NCBI RefSeq assembly: GCF_003589595.1
Contig: NW_020654422.1
Location: 19,396,094 to 19,460,093 of the forward strand
DNA from: Hyposmocoma kahamanoa
Taxonomy: Eukaryota; Arthropoda; Insecta; Lepidoptera; Cosmopterigidae
Length of the DNA stretch: 64,000 bases
Reading direction: 5' to 3'
Position 1 is the stretch's first letter, and every line of letters starts with the position of its first letter. A program made the position numbers and the translations under genes. Positions 21,600 through 34,264 of the stretch are shown one piece after another. The notes beneath the pieces are model-generated. The model made no database searches. It was given only the letters and a program-made list of their open reading frames with translations, and was not told the DNA's origin.

Positions 21600-21850
21600 T
21601 TTTTTTTGATACTAAGTGACGGAAAGAACAAGTCGTACGCCTGATGGTAAGCGACATGCCTGTCCATAACGTTTGAGTGCTTAAATCACAAAAATCTGCG
21701 GGTTGTTGCCGCTGCGTCCGCCATCTTGAGACATAAGTTGACGAGTTTCATGTGCCTGCAATTTCGCAAGTAAATGCACACATTACATATTGGCGGCAGA
21801 AATAGGTAAGGTGGCAGTACTTCCCTGGACGACTTCATTCCAAAGGAGAT
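21600..21850 (-). repeat. Repeat A copy
   Basis: T-run start then GATACTAAGTGACGG, through CATTACATATTGGCGGCAG to CAGTACTTCCCTGG. It marks the upstream edge of the asense island. Confidence 0.82.
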
Positions 21851-21925
21851 CTATGGCTGCCAAAATCTTTCTTTATTAATCTAGTCAACAACGTGACCAT
21901 AAAACTTTAGCAATGGGTGACGGGC

Positions 21926-22047
21926 GTAGGGGCAGTGCCCCTCAGATCTTTGCGATTTTAAGTTCTGGGCTACACTGCAGCCATTATGGACAGACGAGTC
22001 GCTTACCACCAGGCGTACGACTTGTTCGTCCGATCACTTGGTACCTA
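21926..22047 (+). repeat. Repeat A 3' fragment
   Basis: Starts GGGTGACGGGCG and ends CTTGTTCGTCCGATCACTTGG, preserving only the last third of the family. It is in opposite orientation to its neighbour at 21600. Confidence 0.82.
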
Positions 22048-22234
22048 TCACACATGTAACGCATTGAAAATTGACTAAACATGGTTACTTCAAGACACTT
22101 CTTCTAAAACATAACCTAAAAGCTGTATTACAAAGATTACAAAACTAAAGAATAGTTTGGTATGTAATTATTAGTGCATATCTAAATTTACAAACGCCTT
22201 TTTTAACGGGCGTAACTACAGATTTCGTACTTCG

Positions 22235-22385
22235 AGTGTAGGCTCACACATAGCCAACCACATTTACGCCCAAATTCACTAGAGAAATAAATGTAGGCTA
22301 TACAAATATTTCTCCCGGCCCGGGAATCGAATTTAGGAACTCTGCGTGGCAGACCAGCACAGTAACTGTTTGGTCACGGAGGCAC
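22235..22385 (-). mobile_element. SINE-1 copy
   Basis: Inverted copy: body TAGAGAAATAAATGTAGGC, B-box complement CGGGAATCGAATTT and A-box complement near CTGTTTGGTCACGGAGG. Confidence 0.75.
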
Positions 22386-22751
22386 TTAATTGATGTGATG
22401 GCTACTAATATTATTATTTGGGATATCTAGTTTAAACCATCGCCTCATGTTTTTTATATCTTGTTTTTATTATTGTTAATATAATTAACCGAATTACTAT
22501 TACTTATTTAATTTTTCAAAAGTAAAGTCCTTCTTCCTCGAAGTATGAACTTCGTTACTCTGGTATTCATAGTACAGGGAATTCCATATCTAGCATAATA
22601 ATTGTTATTATTAGTACCGAAGTCCGGGACACAATGTTTTTTTGAACGCCTGACCATTTGTCATGCGCAACACGGAATATAATAATTTGTCGAACAATAC
22701 CTATAGTAGGCGTTGATGAAAATCAACTATAAAAATTTGTTATTTTCGATG

Positions 22752-22970
22752 CAGGCAAACCGACTTTAAAAAAGTTTTGTATGTACCTTACGCGATTTGC
22801 GGCATTGCGGCATTTGTGAACCGATTGTGATGGTTCTTTTTTTGGAAAGTGGGCTCCTCAGTATTGGTCTCTTTAAATTTGAGGAAAATATTCAACTTCA
22901 AAGGGTGGTAACAGGGATGAATCCGATTTGGCGCACTTTCTGGTAACCGATTTCAATAAAACTTGGAAAA
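22752..22970 (-). repeat. Repeat I copy, inverted
   Basis: Starts AAACCGACTTTAAAAAAG on the plus strand and ends AACCGATTTCAATAAAACTTGG, the reverse order of the copy at 529. Confidence 0.75.
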
Positions 22971-24319
22971 AAGTTACAATTATTTATTGTTTATATATTT
23001 TACACTAGCTGGTGTCCTTTCGTTTTGCGTAGAGTAATTATTTCGAATAGCCTACTGTATTATATTAATTTTCATAGTTTTATTGGTTCGCCTTAGAAAC
23101 TTTCGTCTAGTACTTTTCGTATATTATACCAAAATTCATCATATTATTCAGCGGTTTAGTCGTAAAAACGTTACAGACAGAGTTACTTTCGCATTTATAA
23201 TGTAACGTAGCAATATTGTAAAGGTAACTAGGAGTTAAGAAAGTCTCATAAATAATGAAATTGAAGCCGGATAAGGATTAAGAGCATGTAGTAATGTTCC
23301 TAAATTGAAAAGTGCATCCTGTAACTCAAGCTGTCGCGTTTTTTCGCGCCAATCCGATGTAAGTCGAGGCTGCACCATCTTGTGAACATGTGGGACTCAG
23401 CTCAGATCTATGTTACGAGCTAAATTTAGCCCCAGCATATGTTAAGTTGGAAGCAGAAATCTGAGCGCAGATAAAGGTGAAGTAGGTGTTTTTGTGCCCT
23501 AACCGTTGCAACCCTTTTGTTTATGGTAGCTGCGAAGATGGCCAAGGTTTTTTTTAAGTATTAAGCAAAATATTTGAGATTGGTTTACTTACAATTAGTA
23601 CTTTTAAGTGCATTTGTTGGAAGCCATGCAATGAACTTTGTAGTTTGTAGGTAATTCATAATTCATTTATTATTTGCATAACATGGGTAATACAGTTCTT
23701 AAACATAGTTTATAGTTCAACCATGTCACCCTGAGGGGCACCGCAAATTTTTTCACTTACGATATACAATTCAAATCAATATTTTATAAAAGTTAAATGA
23801 TTTATACAAAATATCAAAATAGTTAATAGTAAAAAATAATTGAAATTAACACAGTTATACTATAGGTAAAATATTGTTTAAACAATCTTAATTATTGATA
23901 ATGTCAACAACATTTACAAGTTGTCACTGCTGTCAAAAAACTCTTGCAACGTGTAAAAACATTTATCTATTAAATAATTTGTAATTTTTTTATCAAAAAT
24001 GTTGTTGTTAGTTTCATTTTTTATACATTTTAGGTAGGTAAGTGGGTGCCATATTTTTAATGATTACCAAGTTTCGGGACGAGTAAGTTGTGCGTCTGGT
24101 GGTATGCATCATGCCTATAGTAAATTTCAATGGTACCCACATATGTGGGAAGGTATATATCTTCCCTGGCCAACAGATTAAGCTCCGCTGCATACGCTGT
24201 CCGCAGTACACGTGTTAACGACGTTAGTACTGCTAGACTAGTTTACTTTAGTTACTTCTTTATTCATTTTATTATATTATAATGTGGAGTAAAGCGGCAC
24301 ACATACAAACCATAATCAT
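22971..24319. other. Non-coding with a Repeat A fragment
   Basis: Mostly single-copy AT-rich. A diverged minus-orientation Repeat A end is visible at about 24065-24120 (ACGAGTAAGTTGTGCGTCTGG). The 65-residue frame over 24014-24211 has no known motif. Confidence 0.45.
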
Positions 24320-24416
24320 TACAAAGCAGTAATGTGAGCATTACTGCGTTCCGGTTTTGAGGATTATAGCGCTAGTGAAATTACAGACACATGTGACTTG
24401 TCAACTTATGTCTCAT
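24320..24416 (+). repeat. Repeat A central fragment
   Basis: Contains the perfect centre CAGTAATGTGAGCATTACTG, then GTTCCGGTTTTGAGG, ending TTGTCAACTTATGTCTCAT. Confidence 0.82.
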
Positions 24417-25491
24417 AATATGTAGAAATACATATGTCACGGGAAAGTTTATCACACGTTGCATGTGATATACTACTGTATGTGATATACGGCCACAGAT
24501 ATCGTCGCCTTACTTTCTCAAACTAGTACAAAGTTACTGAAATGCAAAAAATGGATTGTATATACAAATTTTGCAGGCTAGTTTCACATCATATTTCCTT
24601 CATATTCACACACTAACTTTTACCTATTCTTTTCAGAATGCATCCAATTTACCACCTATTATAAAAAAAAATAAAAAATATAGTAAGTTTTGCAATCTCC
24701 TGAATAATCAGTCTTTATAAGATATGAATTTGAAGTTCGAATCTATATAAATACTTATTTTAAATAAAAAAACAGCTCTATGCTACTTATAGCAACGTTT
24801 CAAAGTCCAAAATATAAAGCTTAGTTCAGACTGCACACACCTACATCGGTTTCAAAACATAAGCAAAAATAAGAAGCTAATTAATTTGAAACAAAACCGT
24901 AACTAATTCAAGGATTTGTAAACCAGTCTTCATTAAACTAAATGCCCTTATTATGCTGTCATAATCCTTCAAATCCCCGGATACTCGGCTTTACAATTCC
25001 CCCATGCATAAATGAATGCCTAGCCTAGCCGTCTAGATGCAACCGCCCGCCGCCGCGCCTGTCGACCTTTTGTACCCGTGACCTTACGTTATTTCATTTT
25101 CAAGTTGAAGGTTCTCCTTTATTCCTGTTCTAATAAGAAATAATGCGTCTGGGGGATACCCTCAATGGGCTAGCTAACCTGTATTGAGATAGGTTATAGC
25201 ATTTGAAGGCAACGCGCCAAGACCTATTCAACACAGCTGTTTGGATTTGAATGCAGGTTGTTCGTTGTGTCTGTTTAGAATGAATGTATGGAGACTTTTT
25301 TGTGCTGTACTGTAATAGATCTCAAAAGAAGGATTTAGTTTGAAGTTACTTCTTGAATTTTAAAATTTTATAACTACATTACATAAATATATGTAATGTT
25401 TTCTTAGTGTAACGAATTCAATAAGTCTTTATATTGATTATTGTTGTATTTTAAGTAGGTAAACGATTTGAACTTATGTAATGCTCACATT
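24417..25491. other. Non-coding spacer
   Basis: No gene. The stretch 24940-25090 is locally more GC-rich and looks single-copy. Confidence 0.45.
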
Positions 25492-25717
25492 ACTATAATA
25501 ATAAATAATAATAACGCACACATTCAACATAGCCCCGCACTAGGGAAACCCTGTGTCGCGAGTGCCATGGACACACACACACACAGACAACCACAAATTA
25601 CACCCAAACGCACGAGAGAAATAAATGTAGGCCATACAAATATTTTTCCCAGCCCGGGAATCGAACCTGAACCTCTACGTGGCAGTTCGGTATGGTAACC
25701 GTTCGGACACGGAGGCA
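25492..25717 (-). mobile_element. SINE-1 copy
   Basis: Nearly full length and inverted: AATAATAATA microsatellite end, ACATAGCCCCGCACTAGGG, CAACCACAAATTACACCC, B-box complement CCCGGGAATCGAACCTG and head complement AACCGTTCGGACACGGAGGCAG. Confidence 0.85.
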
Positions 25718-25898
25718 GTTATTATATAATTAGTGCTCGGTAAATAGGTAAGGTATTTCTATCTGCTACAAAAAACTATGTTTTAAGAACAACAACAGCT
25801 ACAACAGAAATTAGTATTACAATATATTTAGCTAAGTTAAATTTTTTTATTATTGTTTTATTATTATATGTTTTTATACGTTTCATTGAAAAATAAAC
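25530..25898 (+). repeat. Inverted duplication, arm 1
   Basis: The stretch from within the SINE-1 copy to about 25898 is the reverse complement of 27013-27395. Landmarks: ATTATATAATTAGTGCTCGG, GTTTTTATACGTTTCATTG and the SINE portion. By eye the unique part matches at well over 85 percent. Confidence 0.85.
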
Positions 25899-25942
25899 TT
25901 TATCGTACATTTAATGTGTACCGATAGCGAAAACTTAAAAAC

Positions 25943-26149
25943 TTAATATGTATTTGTACATCTTTCTCGTTCCCAGACTTGGCATAGTAACCGCATGACC
26001 CTGCCTTTCATATCAATATCTAGAGCAAAAAGAAATATCCAGTCTGCATTCAGGGTAGACATAATACGCTTTTCATAAGTATTGTTTCTTTCCAGACTGT
26101 ACAGAAATTCGCCCCCTTGGGTTTCTTTAGGACCTCCGACGAGGTGCAT
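25943..26149 (-). CDS. Unrecognised 68-residue ORF
   Basis: ATG at 26147-26149, stop at 25943. The composition is protein-like (SLERNNTYEKRIMS, ALDIDMKGRVMRLL, QVWERERC) without low complexity, but I recognise no family. It lies in the spacer of the inverted duplication, so it may be part of a mobile element. It could also be chance. Confidence 0.2.
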   Translation of the reverse strand: MHLVGGPKETQGGEFLYSLERNNTYEKRIMSTLNADWIFLFALDIDMKGRVMRLLCQVWERERCTNTY

Positions 26150-26814
26150 TCGTTTTCAATGAACTTGCCAACATCTTAAGAGCTTGCAAACTTAATTTTA
26201 CAATTATAAAACACCACAATCATTGAACATTCAGTTTTAAAATCATGATAATACCATTTTACGAAGTTCAAAAGTTATTTGTCTAAGCTGCAAGCTCGAG
26301 TCCTGGTAGCTGTTCCGTGCAATTATTTCGCCTCTCGCATTGAATAGTAAAACCGTTACATGCTGAGAGCTTATTATTTAGGCACAAAGACTTGCTCATA
26401 TAATTTAGGACTTGCAGAATTTGTAAATGTAAGAATGAATTAAATTCACATGGTAACATAATTAGTTCAATACTGTGATTTTTAGATATCGTGAATTAAA
26501 GGGTTTTGATTCGAATGGACTTAGACGTTAAATCAAATGAATAAATTATGTTAAACTGAACAAATCTTTCGGACTTCCTAATGTTAAATGAAACAATGTT
26601 TTCGGATCTAAGTCGCGTATGTTTGTTTTGAAACAAATCAATGTTTCGGGTTCTTTATAGGTTCCTTAGGCTGATAATCGGCAAAAAAAAAACAAACTTC
26701 GCAACTCTCACTTCGTTAAGTGACGTTATTGTACAGCTAATAAGCCTTACAATTTCTGTATCTCATTAATATATTAATAATAGCTCAGGCACTTATGGGA
26801 CTATGAGGCGTGAG
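26150..26814. other. Spacer of the inverted duplication
   Basis: Single-copy-looking AT-rich sequence; no gene seen. Confidence 0.45.
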
Positions 26815-26905
26815 TTTAGTAGCAGTAGAGGTCCTTGTGAAAGAGTTCGTCCAGGAAACTACTGTCACCTTATCGATTTCTGCCGCCAAGCAGTAAAGTG
26901 ACCAA
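26815..26905 (+). repeat. Repeat A 5' fragment
   Basis: GTAGCAGTAGAGGTCCTTGTG through TTCTGCCGCCAAGCAGTAAAGTG, then truncated. Confidence 0.8.
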
Positions 26906-26947
26906 CATAAAATATGAAGAAATTGAAAATATATACTATAAAATGTA

Positions 26948-26982
26948 ACTGTCTCCGTGGCCGAACGGTTACCATGCCGTTA
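26948..26982 (+). mobile_element. SINE-1 head fragment
   Basis: CTCCGTGGCCGAACGGTTAC only, truncated before the B box and followed by an AT microsatellite (about 26989-27003). Confidence 0.6.
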
Positions 26983-27012
26983 CTTAATTATATATATATA
27001 TATTAAATGTAA

Positions 27013-27395
27013 AATAATTAATTTTTTTTCCAATGAAACGTATAAAAACATATAATAATAAAACAATAATAAAAAATTTTAACTTAGGTAAATATATTGT
27101 AATACTAATTTCTGTTGTAGCTGTTATTGTTGTTAAAACATACTTTTTTGTAGCAGTAGAGCTCCTGGGAATAAATAGCTTACCTATTTACCGAGCATTA
27201 ATTATATAATAACTACCTCTATGGCCGAACGGTTACCATGCCGGACTGCCACGCAGAGGTCCCAGGATCCCCGGGCCGAGAGAAATATTTGTATGGCCTA
27301 CAATTATTTCTCTCGTGAGTTTGGGTGTAATTTGCGATTGTCTATGCGTGTGTCCATGGCACCCGCGACACAGGTTTTCCCTAGTGCGGGGCTTG
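27013..27395 (-). repeat. Inverted duplication, arm 2
   Basis: Reverse complement of 25530-25898. It contains a 5' Repeat A fragment at about 27147-27195 (TAGCAGTAGAGCTCCTGGG) that is also present, more diverged, in arm 1, so these elements were in place before the duplication. Confidence 0.85.
27211..27394 (+). mobile_element. SINE-1 copy interrupted at its 3' end
   Basis: Head CTATGGCCGAACGGTTACC and body to CCTAGTGCGGGGCTT, then abruptly replaced by a Repeat A fragment. Confidence 0.82.
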
Positions 27396-27500
27396 TGATC
27401 TAAAACTCTGAGTGGCACTGCAATTGTTATGGACAGGCGTGTCGCTTGCCACCAGGCGCACGACTTGTTCGTCCCGTTACTTGGTATCATAAAAAAAAAC
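27395..27500 (+). repeat. Repeat A 3' fragment between two SINE-1 pieces
   Basis: GATCTAAAACTCTGAGTGGCA to GTTCGTCCCGTTACTTGG followed by an A run. Confidence 0.82.
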
Positions 27501-27663
27501 TAGGGAAACCCTGTATGGCCATGTCATGGACATAGATAACTTTAAATTACATCGAAACTCGCGAGAGAAATAAGACAAGACCATACAAATATTTTCCTTG
27601 ACCCAGAAATCGAACGCGAGATCTCTGATGAACAGCATGGTAACCCTACGGCCACAGAGGCAG
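27501..27663 (-). mobile_element. SINE-1 copy, inverted
   Basis: Starts CTAGGGAAACCCTGTATGG and ends at the head complement CGGCCACAGAGGCAG. It is head-to-head with the copy at 27211 and more diverged. Confidence 0.75.
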
Positions 27664-30600
27664 TGGTCATTCGATTGTTGTATTATTATTTTGTGATTTG
27701 TTTTACTTTTATTATTTCACTGAACACCAACCAGTAAGTCCGCAAGAGTTTTCTTATAAGTATATTTAGATCCGTAACAATTGCACAAATCGCGAAAAGC
27801 TAAAAATTCCTAATGATGCTGGCTTGAGAATTTCAAAGTATAATTCAAAGTGGGTATCGTAACTGTAATTTTGATCAAACTTTGATTACAGTATATTACT
27901 CGATTTAAACTTAACCGACCAAAAAATATCAGACTCTGGCAGATGTTTCGGCCCGCGCTGCATTAACTACAGTTTTACATTTCTTTCTAACTCGAACATC
28001 GACAATATGAGAGAACGGGATGGCGGTAGATTGGGGGTTGGAAGGTTTTGCCACGTGACCTATTCCCCGTTGCGCCTACGCACACATGTGAAGTTGAACC
28101 CTTGATCATTTTATTGATCTCGGGAAAAAATCCCTGCCATTAATGCGATTGTGTTAGCCGACTCTGATTTAAGCGCAATTTCTACTTTTGAATTAAGTTG
28201 ATGCATTTTATTTGAGTCTATTTATGTGTTGTGAAATTAAGTGTTATTTGCCTTGTTGATCTGATTTTGGTGAATTGTATTTTCATTACGGGCACTAATA
28301 ATACGTTTCCTAAATGGAGTACCACAAGGTGCGGTCCTAAGCCACGAGCTTTATATAGTTTATACGTTTGGAACTATCTCTTGATATGAGAATTAGCATT
28401 TGATCCTTGTCTACTTCAGTTCAGGAAGACAAAAACTTAAGTGCCTATAAGAAGCCGCTTCCGTAAACATTTAAAGTTGCCGACGTAAACGCCCATAAAC
28501 GCTCTTAGAAGGATCCCGAAAATAATATCATCAAGTTATTGGCTTCCGACGATTTCGTGAGGAAAAACATATACTGGACGTCTAAAGTTACACTACTTAA
28601 ACTGTCGTCAGCCCGCCACCCACACGGCTTGTTTTTTACTAAACTCGTTTTTATGCTTAGCCTTCCTGTTAGAAAAACAAACAAATTTTTATAGACTCCC
28701 TTCGTATGCCTAGTTGCGAATGAATGATGGATTCCGAATGACTTGTCTTGCTTTTGAATTTAATGACGTGAAATTACTATCCTTAAACAGTTAGCGATAA
28801 AAAGTTTTATAATGTCCTGTTTCTTACTTCTGTGAGGAACCATGTGCTGATTATTTTTTCATCGGGATTGTGTTCTTTCTTTTTGATCGTCTCTAAAAAT
28901 TGTACAGCAGTTTGTCTGATATTTCTTATAAGAAATTTGGTTTTAGTTAGATAACACAAACTGATGTCAAACGTAACTATAACGAAATCTTTATTACTTG
29001 TGTATAGATACTAAAATTTTAAATTAATGACATTTGTCACGTAGACGTGATCCTAGGCTATAGCTAGAGCTTCAATAGATGACTAGCGGTATGACTGGTC
29101 ACAAAGACAGTCAGACTAAACCGATAGAAATTCAAAATTAGATCGACTTTCTTTTGGACTAAAAGACGACCAGGGCAGTACCGACCAAACCGCTGACATG
29201 AGAAACCAACTTCCTTGGACTCGTATTATACAAACAGACCGTGCAGCATTTAAATAATATTGTATTCCTTAAGACAACCTGTACCTGTTAAGGCATGTAT
29301 TTATTATATTGTTCTTTAATGTTAATAATAAATAATAATAATAATAATTCATTTATTCGCTTCAAATAGGGTTTATACATGTTGATGGTAAAAATTAAAT
29401 TAGCACTTAAACCTATTCAGCCTTCTTAAATAAAAGCATGCAAATACAATAATCAAATAATACACTGATAGATTAAGACTAAATGTAAAAACAATTATTG
29501 GACAATAAATTGATAAATTAAGGTTAATTTATTTAATACGAGATGTCATAATCGTGTAAGTCGTGATTTAAAGTAAATAATATTAATTGTAAAGAAAAAT
29601 GTATGCATCAATTAATTACTTAGTCTTTATATGTCATGAATTCGTCAACTGAGTACAATAAATGACCAAAGTACTAACTACGCAATTCCTTTTTGATACT
29701 AGTCAATGGAAGAAATTAAAGCGATCTGGTATATTATATAAACAATTTTCCACACTTAGAATAATAACGCATAGAAACCTAGTCCGCACACGCTAAGTGA
29801 GGCAAATTGAAGCGCGCCCAATGGGCCTACACGAGCGGGCGGGCCTTCAGTGCTCAAGGTCAACTTGCACCGCGAACAGATCAAGAATTTTAGCTAAAAA
29901 TGACGAAATGTGCGGTAAATGAGCGTAAAAATACGTCAGACAAACATAAAATAGATACTAACATCACATTCCACAAGGAAGTAACGCGTTTCAACTTGTA
30001 TTTTTATATAAATATTCACTAAAACCGAAAATTAACCTACTACTAAAACTAGCCTACATGAATTTGATTTTTGCCTCACTTGTGACAGTTCGTTTGATAT
30101 GAACTATCACTCTATGTTTCCACACAGGTATTTTGGAAACGTGTTGTTTTAAGATTGTATCTAGTATCACTTTGTTGTATGGTCTGTCTCTATTTCATAA
30201 ACAATGCTCATTGAACCTTATGATTCCGAACGATCAGAGAAATTTAAACTTACCGTAAAAGGCAAAAGATGTTATCTGTTCATCGGTATATTACTTTGTG
30301 GTAAATATATCAGGTTCGTTCAAGTGGCTGGCACATCGGGCTGACGGGGAGTAGGCAGCGATCCTAATCAAAGCTACTTGTACGATTCTGTTTCACGAGT
30401 CGTTGCTTATGGTAGTATTAGACGTTATAGGGTTGCTTCTGTTTACCGTTATTCTTATATCTATTTTGTGGCAACTTTTGACTTGCTTGCATGTCACTTT
30501 TGTTAAAACGGTAGTCTCGTCGGACTAAAATAAAATATTACAATGTTTTAACAAGGTCATGGTAGAGTAACAGAGGCCGTGGGTTCTCCGCGGCTGTTGA

Positions 30601-30666
30601 GTCATAAACCGTTTTGCTCGCTAATTACCACCGTCTTCGAGTTTATTATGAAATGTTAAAAATTTT
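27664..30666. other. Repeat-poor non-coding region
   Basis: No gene, and essentially none of the dispersed repeats that fill the rest of the window. A TAA microsatellite lies at about 29322-29350. The segment 29760-29960 is locally GC-rich and single-copy-looking. This is the start of the roughly 10-kb repeat-poor domain. Confidence 0.5.
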
Positions 30667-30762
30667 GTTAGCAGTACAGCTCCTTGTGAAAGAGTTCGTC
30701 CAGGGAAGTACTGCCATCTTACCTATTTCTGATGTCAAGCAGTAATGTGAGTATTGCTGCCT
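30667..30762 (+). repeat. Repeat A 5' fragment
   Basis: TTAGCAGTACAGCTCCTTGTG through CAAGCAGTAATGTGAGTATTG. One of few family copies in the 27.7-37.8 kb domain. Confidence 0.82.
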
Positions 30763-31171
30763 CCATAATCAAGACACCAATCCGTGATGCCGGTACAAAA
30801 ATATCAACACGTAAGTACTTACTACATTCAACAAAGGTTTTTTATTTATAGTCCGAGAATATTGTGACGAATACCTTAATTTTATCGAGTTCTTATGTTT
30901 TCACGATTGTTACACGTAGGAAATGTAACTAGTTGTTAGTGTAGTCAGTCAGCCGTGATAGCCATGGAACCTGCAAAAGGGAAAAAAAAAAACAAATATA
31001 CGCAGTTTAGATCCCAAAAATAGATTCATTTCCAACATCTTAATTTTTGCAAATTACGTATACAACGTAATGGTGCAATTAATAACTAAATTTAACAGCC
31101 CTACGCTCTGAGTCAAGTGTAAGCATTTACGCGCCGAACAGGCTGTTGTCTACTTGCTATCATTAATCATC
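30763..31171. other. Non-coding spacer
   Basis: No gene or clear repeat seen. Confidence 0.45.
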
Positions 31172-31340
31172 TACAACCAATTTACACGTCCCACTGCAGG
31201 GCACGGATCTCCTCTCAGGCGAGGGTTTAGGCCATAGTTCACACGTTTTCCGAGGGTTGTGAACCTTCTTCGACAAGCAAAATAAATTCCGAGAAACTCT
31301 ACCATTACGCTACCACGACTTTTTTACTCGGTGCACTAGC
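31172..31340. repeat. Probable SINE/LINE-derived fragment
   Basis: CCCACTGCAGGGCACGGATCTCC and the TTTAGGCCATAGTTCACACG block resemble a very common lepidopteran interspersed repeat; this is recalled, not matched inside the window. Confidence 0.4.
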
Positions 31341-31469
31341 TACAAATGTCCTCTGCCGCTGTCCGATGCGGTAACATTTTTTTAACACGTTCATGCCATA
31401 CCTTTTTCTAGTTTTTATTGTACTCAATTTAAGGTAATATTATTAATTTAATTTATGTACGTATATAAT

Positions 31470-32001
31470 TATGTACATAGGATTCATGTACGTTAAATAT
31501 CTATCACGCGATATGGCGTGATTGACATAATGCAATTATTGTCCACATGACCGGAAACGGTATATCGCGTGATATGTAATTCGGTAAAATAACTTATATA
31601 TTTTACAAGTAAAAAACATTTAATACAATAATTATAACTTTAATTATCAGTCTATTATAATCACATTTTAAATAACGTAGAAATACAAAAATAAACAATT
31701 ATCAAAAATCAACATTTATAAGGAAGTTACTAGTTTTTGTTTCGTTGGACTAATTATTATACAATAGACAGTGGCTGGCGACCATCTCCACCACACGAAA
31801 GTTGATACTTTCCCTAGTGGCCAATATAAATATTACGCGTCGTTTAGCTGTGGCCGCCGTATTATTCCGCTTAGAAACTTGGTAGCGACGTCCACGCGAT
31901 AACGCGAGATCGGCCGTTTGGAGAGAACTCGCATCACGCGATATCGCGTGAGTGGCAATTAGCGTGTTAAGTGACAATGTGAGCACACGGTACTTTGCCA
32001 A
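31470..32001. repeat. Palindrome-rich element with TCACGCGATAT words
   Basis: TATCACGCGATAT (31502-31514) and its complement (31562-31574) form an inverted pair. An 18-bp perfect palindrome TCACGCGATATCGCGTGA lies at 31934-31951. An 83-residue minus-strand frame (31750-32001) runs across the last palindrome; I do not recognise a protein function. Looks like a mobile-element remnant. Confidence 0.45.
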
Positions 32002-34264
32002 AGTTTTGTTCTAATCTTAGTTACCGGTTACAAGTTTGGACATTCCACGCTTAGTATTATTTATTGGCCGTCCATCAGATATCTTCCTCAACTTGAATGT
32101 TTGAAGTAAAAAAAACAAAGGTAGCCACTACTGTGGACGTTTGATTTACGAGAAATGAAATTTTGGGGCCTTTTTAGCGGCAATTAAAATATTTAACGAA
32201 CCTTCCGCAGTGGGTGGTGGGCGACAGTTCTCACGAGCCTATTAAATATAATTTTATTTTGTTTTCTTTACGATTTATTGTGTCCTTGTGTCCTTGTGTT
32301 TATGATTGTGGGCTTGTGCGTCCTCTGTTTTATGAGGATACGATTATGGACGGTGGCGCTAAACCCTTGTGCAATTTTTTGTTGCAAACTTAAAGAGATT
32401 GCCGAAAGCAGAAAAGATATCTATTTACTTTTTTATTATCTCTATTGTTTATAATAGATTCTTTTTAAATACGTAACGTACTTTTGCATAAAAGCCATTG
32501 TTAATACAATGACAGCAACTCTATTCACTAAAAGTAAAATGTCAATAATATTTATTATTATTATATAGAACCTAGCAATTCATAGTATCATGCCGATTAA
32601 TTGCCATTGATTCAAAGAAACAACCCTTTCCTACCATTTGTTCGTGTGTCAACATTCATAACCGCACGATGTTATCATCTGTGCGCATACGCAGCGCGGC
32701 TCAAATAAAATAAAATTCTATTATGAACGATTTGTAAAACGCGCTGTCAGCATGACGCGGGCGCGTCATGAAATCATGTTTGTTTTTTATGAAAAAAGGG
32801 TATAATAGTTTTGTCTCCTGGACAATGTTGTGATGAAATCGTCGTAGTAGCGTCACAGCATGTGGCTGACGGACCGTTCACTGTTTGAAAGCTACCACCC
32901 GCTTTGTGCTATTGTACTGAATTAACATAAATTCATTTTAAAGCTTAACCTTTGATGTACCCCCGTAGATACTATGATACAATTAAATCGGCATGTTTAC
33001 GGCCTCGAGAACGGGGCGCGTCGTCAGCTTCCAGTCATTACTATAAATTCTCGCGAGGAACTCGAACATAATGTTAGCCCCGCGTTTAAATCACTTCCCC
33101 GCGAACGCGTGCTGCGTATTATGCTATCTATTGCAATAATTTCCGAGGCGTTAAAATGAGCCCGCGCGGTGTCGGTCGACGCGCAACGAGAACAATTTAA
33201 TTGAATAAAATTAGCCAATAAAGTGCGCTTGTCGAAGTCCGCCACAATGGAATACCGCCTCCAGCGAGAGCTGCTCGTAAAACAAGCTTATTTAGTGGAG
33301 ATCCCTTTGGGAATCCGCGTTAAACGGTCTAAAGTACTGTAGGGTACGCTCAAACGTGTAGAATCGTTCACGCTTTATAGAAGGTAATGGTTTGCTTGCT
33401 TGTCATTCCGTTTATTTGAGATTCCTAATAAAACGTTAGGTGAAAATTCTGAACATTCAATTGTAATACAATCTATATTACATAGTAATAATAATTTACA
33501 ACAAAATGCGTCATAATACATTTGCTATCAACTAAAGGCATTTCTTATAAAAAAAAACATTATTCAGTCTCAAAATTCATCCAGTAAAAGTGGCGCCTTC
33601 GCAACACTTCGCGACACAAGTTATTAGCACAGAAGGTATTAGTATACTTCATTTCACTGGTTAACTTATTCTACATATAAAATTTAGCACAAAATGTAGT
33701 ATTTGATAATACGTTGAAAATTTTAGGCAAGCCGGTGAAGATCGAGTTATATGGACGCCTCGCCACTGCCAAATAGTTTAAAACATGCAACATTTATATT
33801 GCGGATTATTCATTTATTATTATTATACAAACTAGATTTAAGTACAGTTTGTTACACACTGCCAGGCTCCACATGATGTAAGTAATATTCATATTCAAAT
33901 CTTTATTGCTTGCCATATGATATCACAAAGATGTTATAAAAGTATAATACAGCAGTCACACCAGTTATTTTTTGTAATAACTGTAATACCAGGGTTCGAA
34001 ATTACAAGATATAATTTCTTTGATCATTATATGATAATTATCTATGTTGATTCATGGTTTTGTCACTTTAATTTTTAACTAAAAATGAAAAACTGTGACA
34101 AAATTAAGTAAACAAAACGAAAAAGGTTTGGGAAAACGATTTTTGTGACTTTTCGAGATTAATATTTGACACGTTTTGGGTACGTCTGATACAAACACTT
34201 AGCACGAAACTAGCAGTAGCATTTTGTTGTTACAATTAATTTTATAATTATCGAAGTATATTTT
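32002..34264. other. Repeat-poor region with GC-rich single-copy islands
   Basis: No gene. About 32690-32780 and 32960-33360 are GC-richer and non-repetitive, with complex sequence such as CCCCGCGAACGCGTG, unlike the AT-rich surroundings. The short frames there (32974-33159, 33024-33245) overlap on both strands and are not convincing. Candidate conserved non-coding DNA. Confidence 0.45.
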
